DNA of 64,000 nt from Gordius sp. MW1. Its lineage: Eukaryota > Nematomorpha > Gordioida > Gordea > Gordiidae. Shown here piece after piece: positions 12,365 to 25,095 of this stretch (the first letter of the stretch is position 1; every line of letters starts with the position of its first letter). Location: the NCBI GenBank assembly GCA_964036665.1, contig OZ038531.1, forward strand, positions 13,950,168 through 14,014,167, written 5' to 3'. The translations under genes and the position numbers were made by a program. The notes beneath the pieces were generated by a model. It was not told where the DNA came from. It ran no database searches and worked only from the letters and a program-made list of their open reading frames with translations.

Positions 12365-15300
12365 TGACAAAAGACAACGTTTTATTGTTGCGATTAGTTT
12401 GTTGTATCGCAACGTGAGTGCTTAATTTTTGAAAACTGCTCTATGCGATCATGATTTCAAAGTAATGGTTTTTAGATTCTGATAAGTTTTTACTTGGGAT
12501 CATAGAAACCACGTCTGAAAACGACAACTTTCATCGGATGAATACGGTTCAAAGAAAAATATGTGAAAAATTTTGAGGTAAAAATATTTATTTTTTTCGA
12601 TTCTATGTGAAAGAGCATGAATAAATTAAAAGTAAGCCAATTTGAGAATCCTATTATCCTCGATTGACTTCCGAAAAGAGATTTTAAGCTGCGAGAACTA
12701 TCATTTTGACAAAAGACAACGTTTTATTGTTGCGATTAGTTTGTTGTATCGCAACGTAGTGCTTAATTTTTGAAAACTGCTCTATGCGATCATGATTTCA
12801 AAGTAATAGTTTTTAAATTCTGATAAATTTTTACTTGGGATCATAGAAACTACGTCTGAAAACGACAACTTTCATCGGATGAATACGGTTCAAAGAAAAA
12901 TATGTGAAAAATATTGAGGTAAAAATATTTATTTTTTTCGATTCTATGTAAAAGAGCATGAAAAAATATATAAAAGTAAGCCAATTTGAGAATCCTATTA
13001 TCCTCGATTGACTTCCGAAAAGAGGTTTTAAGCTGCGAGAACTATCATTTTGACAAAAGACAACGTTTTATTGTTGCGATTAGTTTGTTGTATCGCAACG
13101 TGAGTGCTTAATTTTTGAAAACTGCTCTATGCGATCATGATTTCAAAGTAGTAGTTTTCAGATTCTGATAAATTTTTACTTGGGATCATAGAAACCACGT
13201 CTGAAAACGACAACTTTCATCGGATGAATACGGTTCAAAGAAAAATATGTGAAAAATTTTGAGGCAAAAATATTTATTTTTTTCGATTCTATGTGAAGTA
13301 GCATGAAAGAATATATAAAAGTAAGCCAATTTGAGAATCCTATTATCCTCGATTGACTTCCGAAAAGAGGTTTTAAGCTGCGAGAACTATCATTTTGACA
13401 AAAGACAACGTTTTATTGTTGCGATTAGTTTGTTGTATCGCAACGTGAGTGCTTAATTTTTGAAAACTGCTCTATGCGATCATGATTTCAAAGTAATAGT
13501 TTTTAGATTCTGATAAATTTTTACTTGGGATCATAGAAACCACGTCTGAAAACGACAACTTTCATCGGATGAATACGGTTCAAAGAAAAATATGTGAAAA
13601 ATTTTGAGGTAAAAATATTTATTTTTTTCGATTTTATGTGAAAGAGCATGAAAAAATATATAAAAGTAAGCCAATTTGAGAATCCTATTATCCTCGATTG
13701 ACTTCCAAAAAGAGGTTTTAAGCTGCGAGAACTATCATTTTGACAAAAGACAACGTTTTATTGTTGCGATTAATTTGTTGTATCGCAACGTGAGTGCTTA
13801 ATTTTTGAAAACTGCTCTATGCGATCATGATTTCAAAGTAATGGTTTTTAGATTCTGATAAGTTTTTACTTGGGATCATAGAAACCACGTCTGAAAACGA
13901 CAACTTTCATCGGATGAATACGGTTCAAAGAAAAATATGTGAAAAATTTTGAGGCAAAAATATTTATTTTTTTCGATTCTATGTGAAAGAGCATGAAAAA
14001 ATATATAAAAGTAAGCTAATTTGAGAATCCTATTATCCTCGATTGACTTCCGAAAAGAGGTTTTAAGCTGCGAGAACTATCATTTTGACAAAAGACAACG
14101 TTTTATTGTTGCGATTAGTTTGTTGTATCGCAACGTGAGTGCTTAATTTTTGAAAACTGCTCTATGCGATCATGATTTCAAAGTAATAGTTTTTAAATTC
14201 TGATAAATTTTTACTTGGGATCATAGAAACCACGTCTGAAAACGACAACTTTCATCGGATGAATACGGTTCAAAGAAAAATATGTGAAAAATTTTGAGGT
14301 AAAAATATTTATTTTTTTCGATTTTATGTGAAAGAGCATGAAAAAATATATAAAAGTAAGCCAATTTGAGAATCCTATTATCCTCGATTGACTTCCAAAA
14401 AGAGGTTTTAAGCTGCGAGAACTATCATTTTGACAAAAGACAACGTTTTATTGTTGCGATTAATTTGTTGTATCGCAACGTGAGTGCTTAATTTTTGAAA
14501 ACTGCTCTATGCGATCATGATTTCAAAGTAATGGTTTTTAGATTCTGATAAGTTTTTACTTGGGATCATAGAAACCACGTCTGAAAACGACAACTTTCAT
14601 CGGATGAATACGGTTCAAAGAAAAATATGTGAAAAATTTTGAGGTAAAAATATTTATTTTTTTCGATTCTATGTGAAAGAGCATGAATAAATATATAAAA
14701 GTAAGCCAATTTGAGAATCCTATTATCCTCGATTGACTTCCGAAAAGAGATTTTAAGCTGCGAGAACTATCATTTTGACAAAAGACAACGTTTTATTGTT
14801 GCGATTAGTTTGTTGTATCGCAACGTAGTGCTTAATTTTTGAAAACTGCTCTATGCGATCATGATTTCAAAGTAATAGTTTTTAAATTCTGATAAATTTT
14901 TACTTGGGATCATAGAAACTACGTCTGAAAACGACAACTTTCATCGGATGAATACGGTTCAAAGAAAAATATGTGAAAAATATTGAGGTAAAAATATTTA
15001 TTTTTTTCGATTCTATGTGAAAGAGCATGAAAAAATATATAAAAGTAAGCCAATTTGAGAATCCTATTATCCTCGATTGACTTCCGAAAAGAGGTTTTAA
15101 GCTGCGAGAACTATCATTTTGACAAAAGACAACGTTTTATTGTTGCGATTAGTTTGTTGTATCGCAACGTAGTGCTTAATTTTTGGAAACTGCTCTATGC
15201 GATCATGATTTCAAAGTAATGGTTTTCAGATTCTGATAAATTTTTACTTGGGATCATAGAAACCACGTCTGAAAACGACAACTTTCATCGGATGAATACG

Positions 15301-18300
15301 GTTCAAAGAAAAACATGTGAAAAATTTTGAGGCAAAAATATTTATTTTTTTCGATTCTATGTGAAAGAGCATGAAAAAATATATAAAAGTAAGCCAATTT
15401 GAGAATCCTATTATCCTCGATTGACTTCCGAAAAGAGGTTTTAAGCTGCGAGAACTATCATTTTGACAAAAGACAACGTTTTATTGTTGCGATTAGTTTG
15501 TTGTATCGCAACGTGAGTGCTTAATTTTTGAAAACTGCTCTATGCGATCATGATTTCAAAGTAATAGTTTTTAGATTCTGATAAGTTTTTACTTGGGATC
15601 ATAGAAACCACGTCTGAAAACGACAACTTTCATCGGATGAATACGGTTCAAAGAAAAATATGTGAAAAATTTTGAGGCAAAAATATTTATTTTTTTCATT
15701 CTATGTGAAAGAGCATGAAAAAATATATAAAAGTAAGCCAATTTGAGAATCCTATTATCCTCGATTGACTTCCGAAAAGAGATTTTAAGCTGCGAGAACT
15801 ATCATTTTGACAAAAGACAACGTTTTATTGTTGCGATTAGTTTGTTGTATCGCAACGTAGTGCTTAATTTTTGAAAACTGCTCTATCATGATTTCAAAGT
15901 AATGGTTTTTAGATTCTGATAAATTTTTACTTGGGATCATAGAAACCACGTCTGAAAACGACAACTTTCATCGGATGAATACGGTTCAAAGAAAAATATG
16001 TGAAAAATTTTGAGGTAAAACTATTTATTTTTTTCATTCTATGTGAAAGAGCATGAAAAAATATATAAAAGTAAGCCAATTTGAGAATCCTATTATCCTC
16101 GATTGACTTCCGAAAAGAGATTTTAAGCTGCGAGAACTATCATTTTGACAAAAGACAACGTTTTATTGTTGCGATTAGTTTGTTGTATCGCAACGTGAGT
16201 GCTTAATTTTTGAAAACTGCTCTATGCGATCATGATTTCAAAGTAATAGTTTTTAGATTCTGATAAATTTTTACTTGGGATCATAGAAACCACGTCTGAA
16301 AACGACAACTTTCATCGGATGAATACGGTTCAAAGAAAAATATGTAAAAAATTTTGAGGTAAAACTATTGATTTTTTTCATTCTATGTGAAAGAGCATGA
16401 AAAAATATATAAAAGTAAGCCAATTTGAGAATCCTATTATCCTCGATTGACTTCCGAAAAGAGATTTTAAGCTGCGAGAACTATCATTTTGACAAAAGAC
16501 AACGTTTTATTGTTGCGATTAGTTTGTTGTATCGCAACGTGAGTGCTTAATTTTTGAAAACTGCTCTATGCGATCATGATTTCAAAGTAATAGTTTTTAG
16601 ATTCTGATAAATTTTTACTTGGGATCATAGAAACCACGTCTGAAAACGACAACTTTCATCGGATGAATCCGGTTCAAAGAAAAATATGTGAAAAATTTTG
16701 AGGTAAAACTATTTATTTTTTTCATTCTATGTGAAAGAGCATGAAAAAATATATAAAAGTAAGCCAATTTGAGAATCCTATTATCCTCGATTGACTTCCG
16801 AAAAGAGATTTTAAGCTGCGAGAACTATCATTTTGACAAAAGACAACGTTTTATTGTTGCGATTAGTTTGTTGTATCGCAACGTTAGTGCTTAATTTTTG
16901 AAAACTGCTCTATGCGATCATGATTTCAAAGTAGTAGTTTTCAGATTCTGATAAATTTTTACTTGGGATCTTAGAAACCACGTCTGAAAACGACAACTTT
17001 CATCGGATGAATACGGTTTAAAGAAAAATATGTGAAAAATTTTGAGGCAAAAATATTTATTTTTTTCGATTCTATGTGAAAGAGCATGAAAAAATATATA
17101 AAAGTAAGCTAATTTGAGAATCCTATTATCCTCGATTGACTTCCGAAAAGAGGTTTTAAGCTGCGAGAACTATCATTTTGACAAAAGACAACGTTTTATT
17201 GTTGCGATTAGTTTGTTGTATCGCAACGTGAGTGCTTAATTTTTGAAAACTGCTTTATGCGATCATGATTTTAAAGTAATAGTTTTTAGATTCTGATAAA
17301 TTTTTACTTGGGATCATAGAAACCACGTCTGAAAACGACAACTTTCATCGGATGAATACGGTTCAAAGAAAAATATGTGAAAAATTTTGAGGTAAAAATA
17401 TTTATTTTTTTCGATTTTATGTGAAAGAGCATGAAAAAATATATAAAAGTAAGCCAATTTGAGAATCCTATTATCCTCGATTGACTTCCAAAAAGAGGTT
17501 TTAAGCTGCGAGAACTATCATTTTGACAAAAGACAACGTTTTATTGTTGCGATTAGTTTGTTGTATCGCAACGTGAGTGCTTAATTTTTGAAAACTGCTC
17601 TATGCGATCATGATTTCAAAGTAATGGTTTTTAGATTCTGATAAGTTTTTACTTGGGATCATAGAAACCACGTCTGAAAACGACAACTTTCATCGGATGA
17701 ATACGGTTCAAAGAAAAATATGTGAAAAATTTTGAGGTAAAAATATTTATTTTTTTCGATTCTATGTGAAAGAGCATGAATAAATATATAAAAGTAAGCC
17801 AATTTGAGAATCCTATTATCCTCGATTGACTTCCGAAAAGAGATTTTAAGCTGCGAGAACTATCATTTGACAAAAGACAACGTTTTATTGTTGCGATTAG
17901 TTTGTTGTATCGCAACGTAGTGCTTAATTTTTGAAAACTGCTCTATGCGATCATGATTTCAAACTAATAGTTTTTAAATTCTGATAAATTTTTACTTGGG
18001 ATCATAGAAACTACGTCTGAAAACGACAACTTTCATCGGATGAATACGGTTCAAAGAAAAATATGTGAAAAATTTTGAGGTAAAAATATTTATTTTTTTC
18101 GATTTTATGTGAAAGAGCATGAAAAAATATATAAAAGTAAGCCAATTTGAGAATCCTATTATCCTCGATTGACTTCCAAAAAGAGGTTTTAAGCTGCGGG
18201 AACTATCATTTTGACAAAAGACAACGTTTTATTGTTGCGATTAGTTTGTTGTATCGCAACGTGAGGGCTTAATTTTTGAAAACTGCTCTATGCGATCATG

Positions 18301-19245
18301 ATTTCAAAGTAATGGTTTTTAGATTCTGATAAGTTTTTACTTGGGATCATAGAAACCACGTCTGAAAACGACAACTTTCATCGGATGAATACGGTTCAAA
18401 GAAAAATATGTGAAAAATTTTGAGGTAAAAATATTTATTTTTTTCGATTCTATGTGAAAGAGCATGAATAAATATATAAAAGTAAGCCAATTTGAGAATC
18501 CTATTATCCTCGATTGACTTCCGAAAAGAGATTTTAAGCTGCGAGAACTATCATTTTGACAAAAGACAACGTTTTATTGTTGCGATTAGTTTGTTGTATC
18601 GCAACGTAGTGCTTAATTTTTGAAAACTGCTCTATGCGATCATGATTTCAAAGTAATAGTTTTTAAATTCTGATAAATTTTTACTTGGGATCATAGAAAC
18701 TACGTCTGAAAACGACAACTTTCATCGGATGAATATGGTTCAAAGAAAAATATGTGAAAAATATTGAGGTAAAAATATTTATTTTTTTCGATTCTATGTG
18801 AAAGAGCATGAAAAAATATATAAAAGTAAGCCAATTTGAGAATCCTATTATCCTCGATTGACTTCCGAAAAGAGGTTTTAAGCTGCGAGAACTATCATTT
18901 TGACAAAAGACAACGTTTTATTGTTGCGATTAGTTTGTTGTATCGCAACGTGAGTGCTTAATTTTTGAAAACTGCTCTATGCGATGATGATTTCAAAGTA
19001 GTAGTTTTCAGATTCTGATAAATTTTTACTTGGGATCATAGAAACCACGTCTGAAAACGACAACTTTCATCGGATGAATACGGTTCAAAGAAAAATATGT
19101 GAAAAATTTTGAGGCAAAAATATTTATTTTTTTCGATTCTATGTGAAGTAGCATGAAAGAATATATAAAAGTAAGCCAATTTGAGAATCCTATTATCCTC
19201 GATTGACTTCCGAAAAGAGGTTTTAAGCTGCGAGAACTATCATTT
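12365..19245 (+). repeat. Array segment C, monomers 37-56
   Basis: Monomers start at 12365, 12707, 13051, 13396, 13741, 14086, 14431, 14776, 15120, 15464, 15808, 16146, 16490, 16834, 17179, 17524, 17868, 18212, 18557 and 18901. Seven monomers from 16834 repeat the order of those from 10989 at an offset of about 5.85 kb (17 monomers). The monomer pair at 13396 and 13741 is partly repeated at 14086 and 14431 (690-bp offset, sharing GATTAATTTG). The monomer at 12365 has a 3-bp loss in its TATA-like region. The monomer at 15808 is only 338 bp because GCGAT is missing from CTCTATGCGATCATG. No gene is seen. Confidence 0.88.
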
Positions 19246-22200
19246 TGACAAAAGACAACGTTTTATTGTTGCGATTAGTTTGTTGTATCGCAACGTGAGT
19301 GCTTAATTTTTGAAAACTGCTCTATGCGATCATGATTTCAAAGTAATAGTTTTTAGATTCTGATAAATTTTTACTTGGGATCTTAGAAACCACGTCTGAA
19401 AACGACAACTTTCATCGGATGAATACGGTTTAAAGAAAAATATGTGAAAAATTTTGAGGCAAAAATATTTATTTTTTTCGATTCTATGTGAAAGAGCATG
19501 AAAAAATATATAAAAGTAAGCTAATTTGAGAATCCTATTATCCTCGATTGACTTCCGAAAAGAGGTTTTAAGCTGCGAGAACTATCATTTTGACAAAAGA
19601 CAACGTTTTATTGTTGCGATTAGTTTGTTGTATCGCAACGTGAGTGCTTAATTTTTGAAAACTGCTCTATGCGATCATGATTTCAAAGTAATAGTTTTTA
19701 GATTCTGATATATTTTTACTTGGGATCATAGAAACCACGTCTGAAAACGACAACTTTCATCGGATGAATACGGTTCAAAGAAAAATATGTGAAAAATTTT
19801 GAGGTAAAAATATTTATTTTTTTCGATTTTATGTGAAAGAGCATGAAAAAATATATAAAAGTAAGCCAATTTGAGAATCCTATTATCCTCGATTGACTTC
19901 CAAAAAGAGGTTTTAAGCTGCGAGAACTATCATTTTGACAAAAGACAACGTTTTATTGTTGCGATTAGTTTGTTGTATCGCAACGTGAGTGCTTAATTTT
20001 TGAAAACTGCTCTATGCGATCATGATTTCAAAGTAATGGTTTTTAGATTCTGATAAGTTTTTACTTGGGATCATAGAAACCACGTCTGAAAACGACAACT
20101 TTCATCGGATGAATACGGTTCAAAGAAAAATATGTGAAAAATTTTGAGGTAAAAATATTTATTTTTTTCGATTCTATGTGAAAGAGCATGAATAAATATA
20201 TAAAAGTAAGCCAATTTGAGAATCCTATTATCCTCGATTGACTTCCGAAAAGAGATTTTAAGCTGCGAGAACTATCATTTTGACAAAAGACAACGTTTTA
20301 TTGTTGCGATTAGTTTGTTGTATCGCAACGTAGTGCTTAATTTTTGAAAACTGCTCTATGCGATCATGATTTAAAAGTAATAGTTTTTAAATTCTGATAA
20401 ATTTTTACTTGGGATCATAGAAACTACGTCTGAAAACGACAACTTTCATCGGATGAATACGGTTCAAAGAAAAATATGTGAAAAATATTGAGGTAAAAAT
20501 ATTTATTTTTTTCGATTCTATGTGAAAGAGCATGAAAAAATATATAAAAGTAAGCCAATTTGAGAATCCTATTATCCTCGATTGACTTCGGAAAAGAGGT
20601 TTTAAGCTGCGAGAACTATCATTTTGACAAAAGACAACGTTTTATTGTTGCGATTAGTTTGTTGTATCGCAACGTAGTGCTTAATTTTTGGAAACTGCTC
20701 TATGCGATCATGATTTCAAAGTAATGGTTTTCAGATTCTGATAAATTTTTACTTGGGATCATAGAAACCACGTCTGAAAACGACAACTTTCATCGGATGA
20801 ATACGGTTCAAAGAAAAATATGTGAAAAATTTTGAGGTAAAAATATTTATTTTTTTCGATTCTATGTGAAGTAGCATGAAAGAATATATAAAAGTAAGCC
20901 AATTTGAGAATCCTATTATCCTCGATTGACTTCCGAAAAGAGGTTTTAAGCTGCGAGAACTATCATTTTGACAAAAGACAACGTTTTATTGTTGCGATTA
21001 GTTTGTTGTATCGCAACGTGAGTGCTTAATTTTTGAAAAATGCTCTATGCGATCATGATTTTAAAGTAATAGTTTTTAGATTCTGATAAGTTTTTACATG
21101 GGATCATAGAAACCACGTCTGAAAACGAAAACTTTCATCGGATGAATACGGTTCAAAGAAAAATATGTGAAAAATTTTGAGGTAAAACTATTTATTTTTT
21201 TCATTCTATGTGAAAGAGCATGAAAAAATATATAAAAGTAAGCCAATTTGAGAATCCTATTATCCTCGATTGACTTCCGAAAAGAGATTTTAAGCTGCGA
21301 GAACTATCATTTTGACAAAAGACAACGTTTTATTGTTGCGATTAGTTTGTTGTATCGCAACGTAGTGCTTAATTTTTGAAAACTGCTCTATGCGATCATG
21401 ATTTCAAAGTAATGGTTTTTAGATTCTGATAAATTTTTACTTGGGATCATAGAAACCACGTCTGAAAACGACAACTTTCATCGGATGAATACGGTTCAAA
21501 GAAAAATATGTGAAAAATTTTGAGGTAAAACTATTTATTTTTTTCATTCTATGTGAAAGAGCATGAAAAAATATATAAAAGTAAGCCAATTTGAGAATCC
21601 TATTATCCTCGATTGACTTCCGAAAAGAGATTTTAAGCTGCGAGAACTATCATTTTGACAAAAGACAACGTTTTATTGTTGCGATTAGTTTGTTGTATCG
21701 CAACGTAGTGCTTAATTTTTGAAAACTGCTCTATGCGATCATGATTTAAAAGTAATAGTTTTTAAATTCTGATAAATTTTTACTTGGGATCATAGAAACT
21801 ACGTCTGAAAACGACAACTTTCATCGGATGAATACGGTTCAAAGAAAAATATGTGAAAAATATTGAGGTAAAAATATTTATTTTTTTCGATTCTATGTGA
21901 AAGAGCATGAAAAAATATATAAAAGTAAGCCAATTTGAGAATCCTATTATCCTCGATTGACTTCGGAAAAGAGGTTTTAAGCTGCGAGAACTATCATTTT
22001 GACAAAAGACAACGTTTTATTGTTGCGATTAGTTTGTTGTATCGCAACGTAGTGCTTAATTTTTGGAAACTGCTCTATGCGATCATGATTTCAAAGTAAT
22101 GGTTTTCAGATTCTGATAAATTTTTACTTGGGATCATAGAAACCACGTCTGAAAACGACAACTTTCATCGGATGAATACGGTTCAAAGAAAAATATGTGA

Positions 22201-25095
22201 AAAATTTTGAGGTAAAAATATTTATTTTTTTCGATTCTATGTGAAGTAGCATGAAAGAATATATAAAAGTAAGCCAATTTGAGAATCCTATTATCCTCGA
22301 TTGACTTCCGAAAAGAGGTTTTAAGCTGCGAGAACTATCATTTTGACAAAAGACAACGTTTTATTGTTGCGATTAGTTTGTTGTATCGCAACGTGAGTGC
22401 TTAATTTTTGAAAAATGCTCTATGCGATCATGATTTTAAAGTAATAGTTTTTAGATTCTGATAAGTTTTTACATGGGATCATAGAAACCACGTCTGAAAA
22501 CGAAAACTTTCATCGGATGAATACGGTTCAAAGAAAAATATGTGAAAAATTTTGAGGTAAAACTATTTATTTTTTTCATTCTATGTGAAAGAGCATGAAA
22601 AAATATATAAAAGTAAGCCAATTTGAGAATCCTATTATCCTCGATTGACTTCCGAAAAGAGATTTTAAGCTGCGAGAACTATCATTTTGACAAAAGACAA
22701 CGTTTTATTGTTGCGATTAGTTTGTTGTATCGCAACGTAGTGCTTAATTTTTGAAAACTGCTCTATGCGATCATGATTTCAAAGTAATGGTTTTTAGATT
22801 CTGATAAATTTTTACTTGGGATCATAGAAACCACGTCTGAAAACGACAACTTTCATCGGATGAATACGGTTCAAAGAAAAATATGTGAAAAATTTTGAGG
22901 TAAAACTATTTATTTTTTTCATTCTATGTGAAAGAGCATGAAAAAATATATAAAAGTAAGCCAATTTGAGAATCCTATTATCCTCGATTGACTTCCGAAA
23001 AGAGATTTTAAGCTGCGAGAACTATCATTTTGACAAAAGACAACGTTTTATTGTTGCGATTAGTTTGTTGTATCGCAACGTGAGTGCTTAATTTTTGAAA
23101 ACTGCTCTATGCGATCATGATTTCAAAGTAATAGTTTTTAGATTCTGATAAATTTTTACTTGGGATCATAGAAACCACGTCTGAAAACGACAACTTTCAT
23201 CGGATGAATACGGTTCAAAGAAAAATATGTGAAAAATTTTGAGGTAAAACTATTGATTTTTTTCATTCTATGTGAAAGAGCATGAAAAAATATATAAAAG
23301 TAAGCCAATTTGAGAATCCTATTATCCTCGATTGACTTCCGAACAGAGATTTTAAGCTGCGAGAACTATCATTTTGACAAAAGACAACGTTTTATTGTTG
23401 CGATTAGTTTGTTGTATCGCAACGTGAGTGCTTAATTTTTGAAAACTGCTCTATGCGATCATGATTTCAAAGTAATAGTTTTTAGATTCTGATAAATTTT
23501 TACTTGGGATCATAGAAACCACGTCTGAAAACGACAACTTTCATCGGATGAATCCGGTTCAAAGAAAAATATGTGAAAAATTTTGAGGTAAAACTATTTA
23601 TTTTTTTCATTCTATGTGAAAGAGCATGAAAAAATATATAAAAGTAAGCCAATTTGAGAATCCTATTATCCTCGATTGACTTCCGAAAAGAGATTTTAAG
23701 CTGCGAGAACTATCATTTTGACAAAAGACAACGTTTTATTGTTGCGATTAGTTTGTTGTATCGCAACGTTAGTGCTTAATTTTTGAAAACTGCTCTATGC
23801 GATCATGATTTCAAAGTAATAGTTTTTAGATTCTGATAAATTTTTACTTGGGATCATAGAAACCACGTCTGAAAACGACAACTTTCATCGGATGAATACG
23901 GTTCAAAGAAAAATATGTGAAAAATTTTGAGGTAAAAATAGTTATTTTTTTCGATTTTATGTGAAAGAGCATGAAAAAATATATAAAAGTAAGCCAATTT
24001 GAGAATCCTATTATCCTCGATTGACTTCCAAAAAGAGGTTTTAAGCTGCGAGAACTATCATTTTGACAAAAGACAACGTTTTATTGTTGCGATTAGTTTG
24101 TTGTATCGCAACGTGAGTGCTTAATTTTTGAAAACTGCTCTATGCGATCATGATTTCAAAGTAATGGTTTTTAGATTCTGATAAGTTTTTACTTGGGATC
24201 ATAGAAACCACGTCTGAAAACGACAACTTTCATCGGATGAATACGGTTCAAAGAAAAATATGTGAAAAATTTTGAGGTAAAAATATTTATTTTTTTCGAT
24301 TCTATGTGAAAGAGCATGAAAAAATATATAAAAGTAAGCCAATTTGAGAATCCTATTATCCTCGATTGACTTCCAAAAAGAGGTTTTAAGCTGCGAGAAC
24401 TATCATTTTGACAAAAGACAACGTTTTATTGTTGCGATTAGTTTGTTGTATCGCAACGTGAGTGCTTAATTTTTGAAAACTGCTCTATGCGATCATGATT
24501 TCAAAGTAATAGTTTTTAGATTCTGATAAATTTTTACTTGGGATCTTAGAAACCACGTCTGAAAACGACAACTTTTATCGGATGAATACGGTTTAAAGAA
24601 AAATATGTGAAAAATTTTGAGGCAAAATATTTATTTTTTTCGATTCTATGTGAAAGAGCATGAAAAAATATATAAAAGTAAGCCAATTTGAGAATCCTAT
24701 TATCCTCGATTGACTTCCGAAAAGAGGTTTTAAGCTGCGAGAACTATCATTTTGACAAAAGACAACGTTTTATTGTTGCGATTAGTTTGTTGTATCGCAA
24801 CGTGAGTGCTTAATTTTTGAAAACTGCTCTATGCGATCATGATTTCAAAGTAATGGTTTTTAGATTCTGATAAATTTTTACTTGGGATCATAGAAACCAC
24901 GTCTGAAAACAACAACTTTCATCGGATAAATACTTCAAAGAAAAATATGTGAAAAATTTTGAGGTAAAAATATTTATTTTTTTCGATTCTATGTGAAAGA
25001 GCATGAAAAAATATATAAAAGTAAGCCAATTTGAGAATCCTATTATCCTCGATTGACTTCCGAAAAGAGGTTTTAAGCTGCGAGAACTATCATTT
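19246..25095 (+). repeat. 17-monomer HOR copy (5,850 bp)
   Basis: This is the long version of the segment D HOR, with the internal 1,375-bp duplication. It begins at the monomer with GATCTTAG, GGTTTAAAG and AGCTAATTTG and ends before the next monomer with those three markers. Confidence 0.82.
20281..23030 (+). repeat. Tandem duplication of four monomers, 2 x 1,375 bp
   Basis: The blocks 20281-21655 and 21656-23030 carry identical marker order. This is GATTTAAAAGTAATAG with CTTCGGAAAAG, then TTTTTGGAAACTGC with GTGAAGTAGC, then GAAAAATGCTC with TTTTACATGGG and AACGAAAAC, then an AATGG monomer. Marker offsets are 1,375 bp (GGAAACTG at 20690 and 22065; ACATGG at 21096 and 22471). The two copies look essentially identical. 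Confidence 0.9.
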
